From Ardenticatenaceae bacterium (GTDB taxonomy: Bacteria; Chloroflexota; Anaerolineae; Promineifilales; Promineifilaceae), in assembly GCA_020634455.1 (NCBI GenBank), contig JACKBQ010000001.1, forward strand, positions 3,100,001 through 3,164,000: 64,000 nucleotides of DNA, in the 5' to 3' direction. Position 1 is the first letter of the stretch. Every line of letters starts with the position of its first letter. This document shows positions 8,769 to 15,957 of the stretch, one piece after another. Below the pieces are notes generated by a model. That model was not told where the DNA came from, searched no databases, and saw only the letters and a list, made by a program, of their open reading frames with translations. The translations under genes and the position numbers were made by a program.

Positions 8769-9597
8769 CCCCCGGCAGCTAGGCTTCCATTCTGCCCGAT
8801 GGCGATTAGAAATGATAGTCCAAGCATGTACTTGGTTACAGGTCAGTACAGCTGGGAGTCTAAGCCGATTGCTAAAACGGCTGGGCATCAGCTATAAACG
8901 TGGCCGCGATTATGTGCATAGTCCCGACCGACATTATCAAGAAAAGCTGAGTTTGATTGAGTTGGCTCGATTACGTGCTTATTACGAACCAGACCGATAT
9001 GTGCTGCTCTATCTCGACCAGCTTACTTACTATCGGCAACCAACGATTGCCCAATCATTTGAAAGCAAGGGTCTGCGACAGCCATTGGCTCAACGGTCAC
9101 ATCGGGCCAATAGTAGCTTCCGCATCATTGGTGCCATCAATTGCATGACGGGGCAACTTTCTTACTTGCAGCGCAAACGCATCACACGCACCGTCATTGC
9201 TAACTTCTGGACTCAATTGTACCAATGCTATCCAGGTGCGGAGACAATTTACGTCGTTCTGGACAATTGGCCCGTTCACTTTCACCCGGATGTATTGGCC
9301 GTTTTACAGCCACAGCAGTTTCCTTTTCCACCCAAATTGCCAGGGAACTGGCCGACTGAGCCTGCGCCGAAAGCCAAGCAGGACAACATGCCCGTTCAAC
9401 TACTACCTTTGCCCACTTACGCTTCTTGGCTCAATCCGATTGAAAAGCTGTGGCGTTGGCTAAAGCAGGAGGTATTGCACCTGCACCGATTCAGCGATGA
9501 TTGGCCAGAATTGCGTGAAGTTGTGGCTAGTTTTCTTGACCAATTTGCCACCGGCTCTGACGCGTTGCTTCGCTATGTTGGTTTATTACCTATTTAA
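8644..9597 (+). CDS. IS630 transposase, catalytic DDE part (frame B)
   Basis: This frame holds the DDE endonuclease/strand-transfer domain. The three catalytic acids appear in context: VLLYLDQLTYYRQP (first Asp), YVVLDNWPVHFHP (second Asp, in the D-N-x3-H form typical of IS630) and SWLNPIEKLWRWLK (Glu). The first 30 residues shown by the frame are probably not translated as such. Real homology begins around EAKQALLQVIRRDPRQLGF, reached from frame A. The stop codon lies inside the right terminal repeat. All catalytic residues are intact, so the element could be active if frameshifting occurs. Confidence 0.88.
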   Translation: MNRMVLTDLKYRKDVAAKRLFPPRYAKPSEAKQALLQVIRRDPRQLGFHSARWRLEMIVQACTWLQVSTAGSLSRLLKRLGISYKRGRDYVHSPDRHYQEKLSLIELARLRAYYEPDRYVLLYLDQLTYYRQPTIAQSFESKGLRQPLAQRSHRANSSFRIIGAINCMTGQLSYLQRKRITRTVIANFWTQLYQCYPGAETIYVVLDNWPVHFHPDVLAVLQPQQFPFPPKLPGNWPTEPAPKAKQDNMPVQLLPLPTYASWLNPIEKLWRWLKQEVLHLHRFSDDWPELREVVASFLDQFATGSDALLRYVGLLPI

Positions 9598-9613
9598 ATT
9601 GTTAATGTTCATA

Positions 9614-9726
9614 AGCCCCCGGCTACAAAATGGAAGCCCCTGCGGGGCTAAAACCAGCCTCGGAGAGGCTTTCACAATTAGCCCGGCCGTTTACGGCCGG
9701 GCGGGCTGCGCGGAAAGAATCCGCGG
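9614..9726. repeat. Cluster of GC-rich hairpins downstream of the IS
   Basis: Several short stems lie side by side: AGCCCCTGCGGGGCT, AGCCTCGGAGAGGCT and GCCCGGCCG-TTTA-CGGCCGGGC (the strongest, about 9680-9701), then a GCGCGG...CCGCGG pair. The cluster abuts the stop codon of the minus-strand oxidoreductase, so it may end that transcript. It looks like a mosaic of REP-like palindromes. Confidence 0.7.
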
Positions 9727-10899
9727 CTACGGGATGGCGAATAACGCGGTGTCTAGCTCTGTGTCGTGCCAGGTGAGGCTGGCGGCAAGCTGGCCGATGG
9801 CGTCTGACGATTTGGCGGAGGAGCCGTTGCCGCCGGTAGCTATGTACACTTGCCCCGGCACCACCGCGTCGATGAGTGGCTTGCCGTGTGGCGTGTAGGT
9901 GATCAGGCACCGTTTGGTCTGCCACGATTCAGCCCGCAGTCCCGGAATGATGCCTTCCAGCGCCGCGCGCATGGCGGGTAGGATGGCGTCGCTATCGCCG
10001 TGGATGAACCAGCGGCGAATTGTGTCCACATCGTGCGGCAGGGTTTGGTCGAGCCGCGTGTCGCAGCCCATTTTCAGATAGAAACGGCCGTCTCCATACA
10101 AAATCGGCGGCAGCAAATAAATCCCACTAATGTCCGGCGACTCAATCTCGTAGATAACGGTGGGCATGTCGCCCAGCCGGGCGGCTTCGGTGGCGTCCAG
10201 TTCGGCCAGAATGATCGTTTCCGTTTTGAGGCGGAGGGGCAACGGCCGTTCCAGCAAACCAAAGCAATTACTAAACCCACCCGCCGCGATGAGCAGCTTG
10301 CGCGTTTCGTATTCGTTGCCTTCTTTGGTTTGGACGGTGAGGTGGGTGGGATGGCGGGTGACGGTAACGGCCGTTTCCCGCAAGATCGTGCCGCCCTGTG
10401 CCGCAAAAACAGCCAGCTGCGCCCCGATTAGTCCGCGCGGATTGATGTAGCCAGCGGGCGCGTGCTCCAAAATCCCGGCAAAGCCCGCTGGGAAGTGCAG
10501 CCTGGGCAGCCGCGCCGCCAGTTCGTCGGACGATAGCTCATCGTACGCCACGCCAAAGCGCTGCCCGATGGCGGCTGCGTTTTGCCAGTAAACATGGCTG
10601 CCGTCAGCCGGGCCAACGAAAAGGCCGCCGGTTGGCTCATAAAAGTGGATGCCGCTGCGGGCTTCCAATTCGCGGTATTGAGCTATCGAGCGATCCGCCA
10701 GCGTGGCCCAGGTGATGTCTTTGCTCAGTCGCCGGGTGATGCGCCCCTGGTCGTAATGGCTGGCGAAGACGCCGTCGTGGGTTTGTGGGTTTTGCGGTTC
10801 ATCGGGGCCGAGAACGGCCGTATTCGCCCCAAACCCCTGCAAATATCGCGCCGCCGCCGAGCCCATCAACCCTTTGCCAATCACTAACACATCAAACAT
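9727..10899 (-). CDS. FAD-dependent amino-acid oxidase-like oxidoreductase (DAO family)
   Basis: This 390-residue flavoprotein belongs to the glycine/D-amino-acid oxidase (DAO) family, related to sarcosine oxidase and similar enzymes. The N-terminal dinucleotide fold is visible as FDVLVIGKGLMGSAAARYL (G-x-G-x2-G). A second FAD-contacting segment near the C-terminus reads VYIATGGNGSSAKSSDAIG. I chose the ATG at 10899, which has AGGAG upstream and gives the usual start; the frame extends further without homology. It is divergently oriented from the hydroxyproline dehydratase gene about 280 bases away, so a role in imino- or amino-acid oxidation is plausible. The substrate is not determined. Confidence 0.88.
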   Translation of the reverse strand: MFDVLVIGKGLMGSAAARYLQGFGANTAVLGPDEPQNPQTHDGVFASHYDQGRITRRLSKDITWATLADRSIAQYRELEARSGIHFYEPTGGLFVGPADGSHVYWQNAAAIGQRFGVAYDELSSDELAARLPRLHFPAGFAGILEHAPAGYINPRGLIGAQLAVFAAQGGTILRETAVTVTRHPTHLTVQTKEGNEYETRKLLIAAGGFSNCFGLLERPLPLRLKTETIILAELDATEAARLGDMPTVIYEIESPDISGIYLLPPILYGDGRFYLKMGCDTRLDQTLPHDVDTIRRWFIHGDSDAILPAMRAALEGIIPGLRAESWQTKRCLITYTPHGKPLIDAVVPGQVYIATGGNGSSAKSSDAIGQLAASLTWHDTELDTALFAIP

Positions 10900-10910
10900 C
10901 GTTTGCTCCT

Positions 10911-10985
10911 TTTTGCCACAGACTTGTGCTGAGCGAAGTCGAAGTAGGGCACAGAGAGAAAAGAGAAAAATCTGTGTTCCATACA
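10911..10985. repeat. CACAGAG-type intergenic repeat
   Basis: A stretch with GGGCACAGAGAGAAAAGAGAAAAA followed by CTGTGTTCC resembles repeats at 13321-13375 and 61550-61597. It lies in the divergent gap between the oxidoreductase and dehydratase genes. Confidence 0.55.
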
Positions 10986-11070
10986 GAAATTTAACCCAAA
11001 GGAGCCAAGAGACAAAGGAAAAAGCGAGATATTTGCCTTTTCTGCGCAACTCCGCAAAATACTTCTCATG

Positions 11071-11160
11071 TCACCCCTTCATCCCTTCATCCCTTCATCC
11101 CTTCATCCCTTCACCCCTTCACCCCTTCACCCCTTCACCTTGTCACCTTGTCACCTTGTC
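11071..11160 (+). repeat. Tandem 8-bp repeat, about 11 units
   Basis: The 90 bases are built of octamers: ACCCCTTC once, ATCCCTTC four times, ACCCCTTC three times and ACCTTGTC three times. The array ends four bases before the AAAAAAGGAG ribosome binding site of the dehydratase gene, so it lies in its leader. It is too short-period for CRISPR. Confidence 0.93.
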
Positions 11161-11176
11161 AAAAAAGGAGATTCCC

Positions 11177-12208
11177 ATGCAGCACACCTGGACACCCCCA
11201 CAAAATTGGCAGCAAATTACCGCGATTGATGCCCACACCGGCGGCGAACCGCTGCGCATTTTTACTAGCGGCATCCCGCCTATTCCCGGAGACACTATTT
11301 TGGCCAAGCGTCGCTACGCCCAAGAAAATCTCGACTGGCTGCGCACGGCGACGATGTGGGAGCCGCGCGGCCATGCGGACATGTACGGCTGCATCTTCAC
11401 CGAGCCAGTGACGCCAGACGGCGACCTGGGCGTGCTCTTTTTGCACAACGAAGGGTTCAGCACCATGTGCGGCCACGGCATCATCGCCCTGACGAAGGTG
11501 GCGCTGGACACGGGCATGATTGACAAGCCAGGTGACGCGCCAGTGTTGAAGATTGACACGCCTGCTGGTCGGGTGGTGGCGACGGGGGTGCGGGGGGAGA
11601 ACGGCCGTATCTCCTCCGTCTCCTTCCAAAATGTGCCTTCCTTTGTCCTGGCATTGGACCAAACTGTGCAGGTGCCTGGCCTGGGCAGCGTCCGCTACGA
11701 TGTTTCCTACGGCGGCGGCTTTTATGCGTTTGTGGAGGCTGAATCGGTGGGGCTGGGACTAACGGCCGATGATTTTCGCCAGCTGATTGATTTAGGGCGG
11801 CGCATCAAGCATGCGGTGATGGCCAGCTTGCCCATCGTGCATCCGTTTGAGCCGGATTTGGGCTTTTTGTACGGCACCATCTTCGTCGGCGCGGCGCACG
11901 ACCCGGCGCACCACAGCCGCAACGTCTGCATCTTTGCCGACGGCGAAGTGGACCGCAGCCCGACCGGCACGGGGGTCAGCGCCCGCGCTGCGCTGCACTT
12001 TGCCAAAGGGGAAATTGGCCTGCACCAGCCGTTTGTGGTGGAGAGCATTTTGGGCAGCACCTTCACCGGCGAGGTAGTGGCGACGACAGAATTTGGGCCG
12101 CATACGGCCGTTATCCCCAAAGTCACCGGCACGGCGCACATTTGCGGTCTCAACCAGCTGCTCATTGACCCGGAAGATCCGCTGGGACAGGGTTTTTTGC
12201 TGCGGTAG
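11177..12208 (+). CDS. Trans-3-hydroxy-L-proline dehydratase (proline racemase family)
   Basis: This 343-residue protein belongs to the proline racemase superfamily. The first catalytic cysteine is present in STMCGHGI (Cys98). At the second catalytic site the racemases have Cys in a PCGTG motif; here it is SPTGTGVSAR, with threonine at residue 263. A Cys/Thr pair is the known hallmark of trans-3-hydroxy-L-proline dehydratase (as in human L3HYPDH), which makes delta-1-pyrroline-2-carboxylate. The ATG at 11177 follows GGAG. The divergent FAD oxidase could act in the same imino-acid pathway (inference). A tandem octamer array sits directly upstream. Confidence 0.88.
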   Translation: MQHTWTPPQNWQQITAIDAHTGGEPLRIFTSGIPPIPGDTILAKRRYAQENLDWLRTATMWEPRGHADMYGCIFTEPVTPDGDLGVLFLHNEGFSTMCGHGIIALTKVALDTGMIDKPGDAPVLKIDTPAGRVVATGVRGENGRISSVSFQNVPSFVLALDQTVQVPGLGSVRYDVSYGGGFYAFVEAESVGLGLTADDFRQLIDLGRRIKHAVMASLPIVHPFEPDLGFLYGTIFVGAAHDPAHHSRNVCIFADGEVDRSPTGTGVSARAALHFAKGEIGLHQPFVVESILGSTFTGEVVATTEFGPHTAVIPKVTGTAHICGLNQLLIDPEDPLGQGFLLR

Positions 12209-12232
12209 AAAATGGCAAACCTGACAGGTTTT

Positions 12233-12404
12233 CAAGGTGACTTCAATTAAAGTCGAGGTGCTATACAAAGAAACCTGTTGGCGAAATAGCGTCGTAAACC
12301 TGTCAGGTTTTGGTTGCACAAGGTGACTTCAATTAAAGTCGAGGTGCTATACAAAGAAACCTGTTGGCAAAATAGCATCGTAAACCTGTCAGGTTTTGGT
12401 TGCA
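12233..12404. repeat. Two tandem copies of an 86-bp unit
   Basis: Copies at 12233-12318 and 12319-12404 differ at only two positions (G to A twice). Each unit contains the near-palindrome GACTTCAATTAAAGTC and ends with the inverted repeat AAACCTGTCAGGTTT. A related AAACCTGACAGGTTT lies just before the first copy at about 12217. The second copy ends seven bases before the next gene's start. Confidence 0.95.
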
Positions 12405-12410
12405 GAAGAT

Positions 12411-13316
12411 ATGAATTTACCTGCTCATTTCATAAAAACGGTCACCAGCACCTTCCCGGGCGGGGCGGAATGGCTGGAGAATTTGCCAGGCTTGCTGGCG
12501 GCCTGTGAGCGGCGCTGGGATTTGACGGTGCGGCCAACAAATTTCACCCTCTCCTACAACTACGTCACCCCCGCGACGCTGGCCGACGGCACCGAAATTG
12601 TGCTGAAGGTGGGCGTGCCCAACCGTGAGCAAAACACCGAGATCGCGGCGCTGCGGCTGTACGACGGGCGCGGCTGTGTCCGCCTGCTGGATGCCGATAC
12701 TGAACAGGGTGTTTTGTTGCTGGAGCGGCTGCATCCCGGCGAAATGCTCACCACCATCACCGATGACGATGAGGCGACGCGGCTGGCGGCTTTGGCGATG
12801 CAAACCCTGTGGCGGCCACTGCCTGTGGCGCATAACTTCCCTTCGGTGGCGAATTGGGCGGCAGGGCTGGTCAAACTGCGCGAGGAATTTGGTGGGGGAA
12901 CGGGACCCTATGACAAAAAGCTCGTGGAAACGGCCGTATTCCTCTTCACCGATTTGCTGGCCTCCAGCGAAACTCCGGTGTTGCTCCACGGCGATTTGCA
13001 CCATTACAACATCTTGTCTGCTGGCGATAGCTGGAAGGCGATTGACCCTAAAGGCGTGGCGGGTGAACCGGCTTACGAAGTCGGCGCACTGCTGCGCAAT
13101 CCTTTCACCCTTTTTGACGAGCCTGAGATTAAGCGCATCACGGCGCGGCGGCTGGATATTTTGGCGGAAACGTTGGAGATGGACCGCAAGCGACTGCGCC
13201 AGTGGAGCCTGGCCCAGGCCGTCCTCTCCGCCTGGTGGAGCTATGAAGACGGCGGCGACCCGGGCGATTGGGAACCGACGATGCGCCTGGCAGGCGTGTT
13301 GGCTGAATTGAAATAA
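12411..13316 (+). CDS. Streptomycin 6-kinase-like aminoglycoside phosphotransferase
   Basis: This 301-residue kinase-fold protein resembles the APH(6)/streptomycin 6-kinase family. Visible landmarks are the ATP-lysine strand EIVLKVGVP, the hinge LLLERL, the catalytic loop VLLHGDLHHYNIL and the metal-binding segment AIDPKGVAGEPAYEVG. Family members phosphorylate streptomycin or, in many environmental bacteria, unknown small molecules, so resistance should not be assumed. I chose ATG 12411; a TTG five codons upstream lies in the 86-bp repeat. The upstream region gives only a weak AGAAG site. The gene is flanked by repeats on both sides, which fits an accessory location. Confidence 0.85.
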   Translation: MNLPAHFIKTVTSTFPGGAEWLENLPGLLAACERRWDLTVRPTNFTLSYNYVTPATLADGTEIVLKVGVPNREQNTEIAALRLYDGRGCVRLLDADTEQGVLLLERLHPGEMLTTITDDDEATRLAALAMQTLWRPLPVAHNFPSVANWAAGLVKLREEFGGGTGPYDKKLVETAVFLFTDLLASSETPVLLHGDLHHYNILSAGDSWKAIDPKGVAGEPAYEVGALLRNPFTLFDEPEIKRITARRLDILAETLEMDRKRLRQWSLAQAVLSAWWSYEDGGDPGDWEPTMRLAGVLAELK

Positions 13317-13320
13317 GGAA

Positions 13321-13375
13321 CACAGAGGGGCACGGAGGAGACACAGAGTTTCACAGAGAGTTTTTCTCTGTGTTC
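13321..13375. terminator. CACAGAGA hairpin between convergent genes
   Basis: CACAGAGA at 13352-13359 pairs with TCTCTGTG at 13365-13372 around a five-base loop rich in T. It lies between the convergent kinase and glycosyltransferase genes and belongs to the CACAGAG repeat type. A terminator role is inferred from place and shape. Confidence 0.5.
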
Positions 13376-13386
13376 CAAAAAGATTT

Positions 13387-14517
13387 TCAACTGACTTTAA
13401 GATATGCTTTTTCTAAAGTTTGCAGCAGCTGCACGGCCGTTTCTTCCCAGCTAAACCTTCTCACATTCTCAAACCCACGCTGCACCAGTTCTTGCCGGTA
13501 CGCTTCGTCCTGAACTAAGCGCTGTATGCCCTGGGTGATGGCTGCCGTGTCCAGCGGATCGACCAGCAGGGCGGTGTCCCCGGCGACTTCGGGCAGGGAG
13601 CTGGTGGTGGCGGTGAGTACGGCCGTTCCACATGCCTGCGCCTCCAACACGGGAAAACCAAACCCTTCGTACAAAGATGGATAGAGAACGGCCGTTGCCC
13701 CTGAAAGCAGTGCCGCTTTGTCCACCTCGTCCACAAACCCCGTTACCACAATCTGCTCACTGATTACTGACGACTGATTACTGATTACTTCTAAAATAGG
13801 TTGGGAGAGCCAGCCGGGTTTGCCAGCGAGGACGAGTTGGTGGGGCAGGCCGCTGGCGGCGTACGCTTGGATGAGCCGGACAAGGTTTTTGCGGGGCTGG
13901 AGGGTGCTGAGGTAGAGCAGGTAAGGTGGGGTGATGTGGTGTTTGTGGAGAACGGCCGTAATCACTTCCTCATTCGTCACGGGCTGCAAAGCGGGGTCTA
14001 CGCCGGGGTAAATCACATCAATCTTGTCGGCAGGAATACCGTCTAGCTGGATCAGGTCTGCTTTGGTGGCTTGGGAATCGGCTACCACGCAGCGGGCGCG
14101 ACGGCCGTTGTGCCGCGTGCTCCAGCGCAAATAGGCCAGCTGCCGTCGCGGGTGCGCCTCTGGGAAGTAGTGATAGCCTAAATCATGCACTGTGGCCACC
14201 GACGGCCCAAAATAGCTGAATGGAATCACGTGTGCAGGGGTAAAAAAGACGTCTGGCGGGTGGCGATGCAGCTCCGCTGCCAACCGCACATGCGTCCACA
14301 GGCGGGGGGAGGGAATGCCAATGTGCTCAACATGGGGCGATTGAGGGAATAGATTTTCAGGTGGTGGCTGGTTAAAGTAAAGGCGAATCCGGTGGTTTTG
14401 GACGGTGGCCAGCGGGATGAGCGCTTGCAGCAAAAAGGTGGCGTATGCTTCTGTGCCGGTGCGCTGCCCGGTAATCGTGCGGCTGGCGTCTATGCCAATC
14501 GTTAGCTTGCGGATCAT
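13387..14517 (-). CDS. Glycosyltransferase, GT4 family
   Basis: This 376-residue GT-B fold enzyme has the C-terminal donor-site motif EGFGFPVLEAQACG (E-x7-E) and the linker STLQPRKNLVRLIQAY, both typical of retaining GT4 transferases. It probably adds a sugar from a nucleotide donor to a lipid-linked or surface glycan in the cytoplasm. An unusual insert, SNQSSVISEQ at about residue 250, sits where relatives have only a short loop before VVTGFVDE. It is encoded by an in-frame GATTACTGATTACT repeat like those found between genes. ATG 14517 is the clear start. The gene is monocistronic. Confidence 0.9.
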   Translation of the reverse strand: MIRKLTIGIDASRTITGQRTGTEAYATFLLQALIPLATVQNHRIRLYFNQPPPENLFPQSPHVEHIGIPSPRLWTHVRLAAELHRHPPDVFFTPAHVIPFSYFGPSVATVHDLGYHYFPEAHPRRQLAYLRWSTRHNGRRARCVVADSQATKADLIQLDGIPADKIDVIYPGVDPALQPVTNEEVITAVLHKHHITPPYLLYLSTLQPRKNLVRLIQAYAASGLPHQLVLAGKPGWLSQPILEVISNQSSVISEQIVVTGFVDEVDKAALLSGATAVLYPSLYEGFGFPVLEAQACGTAVLTATTSSLPEVAGDTALLVDPLDTAAITQGIQRLVQDEAYRQELVQRGFENVRRFSWEETAVQLLQTLEKAYLKVS

Positions 14518-14525
14518 CTGATTTT

Positions 14526-14592
14526 ATCCACAGATTACACAGATTTCGCAGATGAAATCACATAAATCTGGGTAATCTGCGAAATCTGCGGA
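14526..14592. repeat. Imperfect inverted repeat of CAGATT/ATCTG type
   Basis: The left arm (14526-14551) and right arm (14567-14592) are imperfectly complementary and consist of CAGATTACACAGATTTCGCAGAT-like words. It is another member of the short intergenic repeats in this window, upstream of the glycosyltransferase start. Confidence 0.75.
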
Positions 14593-14613
14593 TATTTCTT
14601 ATGCTGAGGAGTA

Positions 14614-14670
14614 GAGCATCCTCAGATGCGGAGCGGGTTGAATTCCAACCGTTCGCATCTGAGGATGCTC
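14614..14670. repeat. Hairpin with 17-bp perfect arms
   Basis: Bases 14614-14630 (GAGCATCCTCAGATGCG) are exactly complementary to 14654-14670, and the loop itself holds GGTTG-AATTC-CAACC, giving a second stem. It lies between the SH3-protein 3' end and the glycosyltransferase start, both on the minus strand. It may act as terminator of the SH3 gene, or be a mobile palindrome. Confidence 0.85.
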
Positions 14671-14705
14671 ACTCCACTCTACTTGAAAGATGTTGAAGCT
14701 AAGAG

Positions 14706-15287
14706 CTACTCGCAGCCGGGGCCAAGCGAGAGGAACTGTTCGGCCACCCAGCCCTCATCGCCAGAAAGATTGTCCCGGATTTTGCGCCAGGTGATGCCGT
14801 TGGCTTGTTGTGGCGGTTCATCTTGGATGAGCGTGACAAAGGTGGCTTCGGGCAAGACGCCCAAGTCTGCGCCGCCGGGGGCATCGCGCAGCGTTAGGCC
14901 GTTGCCGGAGGTGCCTTCGACGACGGCGCGGCACAAAATGGCCGTAGCGGTGGCGGTGGGGATGGCGGCATCAATTGTGGGGCTGGGCGACGGTGTGGGC
15001 GGAAATACTTCCAACGCAGCCGTTGGCGTTACCGTGATTTCACCTTCGATGACGGCTTCTGCTTCTGCCTTAACGGCCTGCGACTGAAGTTCTTGCGCGG
15101 CCATGTAGCCCACGGCGGCAATAAAGAGCAGGGTGCTAACCAACAGGGTCAGCATGGCGCGGCGCAAAACGGCTTCGCGCTCCAGGGTGTAAAAACGTGC
15201 CCCGCCACGCCGGATGCCCTGGTAGGTGGCAATGGCCAGCAGCAGCCCGGCAAAGGATAGGACGATAGGAATAATTAATGCACTCAT
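14706..15287 (-). CDS. Membrane-anchored bacterial SH3-domain protein
   Basis: The 193 residues comprise two transmembrane helices (about 1-22 and 42-65), a short linker rich in Ala/Glu, a Pro/Thr/Ser-rich spacer (about 90-115) and a C-terminal SH3-like domain. The domain contains NGLTLRDAPGGADLGVLPEAT and ends DEGWVAEQFLSLG. SH3b domains usually bind cell-wall or surface ligands, so an extracellular position is likely. The spacer is typical of surface-exposed proteins in this group. It ends 4 bases before the downstream tsaC-like gene's 3' region on the same strand, so it lies at the end of the operon prmC-tsaC-SH3. Confidence 0.8.
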   Translation of the reverse strand: MSALIIPIVLSFAGLLLAIATYQGIRRGGARFYTLEREAVLRRAMLTLLVSTLLFIAAVGYMAAQELQSQAVKAEAEAVIEGEITVTPTAALEVFPPTPSPSPTIDAAIPTATATAILCRAVVEGTSGNGLTLRDAPGGADLGVLPEATFVTLIQDEPPQQANGITWRKIRDNLSGDEGWVAEQFLSLGPGCE

Positions 15288-15291
15288 AAAT

Positions 15292-15954
15292 TTATTTTAT
15301 ACCCAACAGCGACTGGGCCGAAATGGGGCCTTCGCGCAGGATTTTTAGCTCGTGTCCGGTGCAGTCCAGAATGGTGGAGGCGGCACCGTGGGGTGAGGGA
15401 CCATCGTCTACAACGGCCGTTACCCAACCAGCCAGTTTTTGTAGCGCATCGGGAGCCGTTTCTGCTGGTTCTTGTCCGGTAAGATTGGCGCTGGTGACGG
15501 CCATCGCCCCGCCTGTGGCCCGGATAATCGCCCGCCCGACCTCGCTGTCAGGAATGCGGATGGCCACACTGTTGTTGTCAGTAATTTCCTCAGGCAGATC
15601 GGGATGTTTGGGAAGCAAAATGGTGAGCGGCCCTGGCCAATACTGGTTGATGAACGCCTGTGCCACCGGTGGCACACTGCGCACCACGCGGGGCAAATCG
15701 CTGCTGTCGGCCAGTAGGATGGGAATTGGTTTGCTGTACGGCCGTTGCTTGGCGGCATAGATCAGTCGTACCGCTTCTGGATTAAACGCATCGCAGGCCA
15801 GGCCGTACAAAGTGTCGGTAGGGATCACAATCAGGTTGCCCGCACGCGCCTCAGCGGCAGCCTGCATAATGGCTCCCGGTTGGCTGGCTGGCAGCAATTT
15901 TGTATGGTCGGGTGGATACGGCCGTTGCAAACGCTCCAAGTTTTCCTCTTCCAA
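15292..15954 (-). CDS. tsaC: L-threonylcarbamoyladenylate synthase (TsaC/Sua5/YrdC family)
   Basis: This 220-residue enzyme makes threonylcarbamoyl-AMP from threonine, bicarbonate and ATP, the first step of the t6A37 modification of ANN-decoding tRNAs. The YrdC-fold signature is clear: VIPTDTLYGLACDA, then AAKQRPYSKPIPIL and VAIRIPDS, AVTSANLTGQ. It has the single YrdC domain without the Sua5 C-terminal domain. The frame starts with TTG at 15954, three bases after the prmC stop. The segment TKLLPASQPGAI that follows matches the family, so the later ATG at 15867 is too short. TTG use should be confirmed. Confidence 0.92.
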   Translation of the reverse strand: MEEENLERLQRPYPPDHTKLLPASQPGAIMQAAAEARAGNLIVIPTDTLYGLACDAFNPEAVRLIYAAKQRPYSKPIPILLADSSDLPRVVRSVPPVAQAFINQYWPGPLTILLPKHPDLPEEITDNNSVAIRIPDSEVGRAIIRATGGAMAVTSANLTGQEPAETAPDALQKLAGWVTAVVDDGPSPHGAASTILDCTGHELKILREGPISAQSLLGIK

Positions 15955-15957
15955 AAA

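Larger units (their letters stand above)
8381..9611 (+). mobile_element. IS630-family insertion sequence
   Basis: About 1.23 kb bounded by imperfect inverted ends. The inner 12 bases AAATAGGTAATA at 8397-8408 match exactly the complement of 9584-9595, and a weaker TGAAC...TTA similarity continues outward on both sides. TA dinucleotides lie just outside both ends (8378-8379 and 9612-9613), as expected for IS630/Tc1 targets. It carries two overlapping frames that together make the transposase. It contains no ACGGCCGT octamer, unlike its surroundings. The exact outer borders are uncertain by a few bases. Confidence 0.85.

Noticed and set aside
9679..9702. Strong GC hairpin as an extra octamer copy
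   Set aside because: It contains CGGCCG twice but in CCGGCCGT and ACGGCCGG contexts, so it is not an exact ACGGCCGT.
11071..12404. Possible CRISPR array from the tandem octamer and the 86-bp repeat
   Set aside because: The repeats have no unique spacers; one is an 8-bp tandem and the other has only two adjacent copies. No cas genes lie nearby apart from a Cas4-like nuclease 50 kb away.
12314..12508. Frame of 64 codons across the 86-bp repeat
   Set aside because: It consists mainly of repeat sequence and overlaps the kinase gene in another frame.
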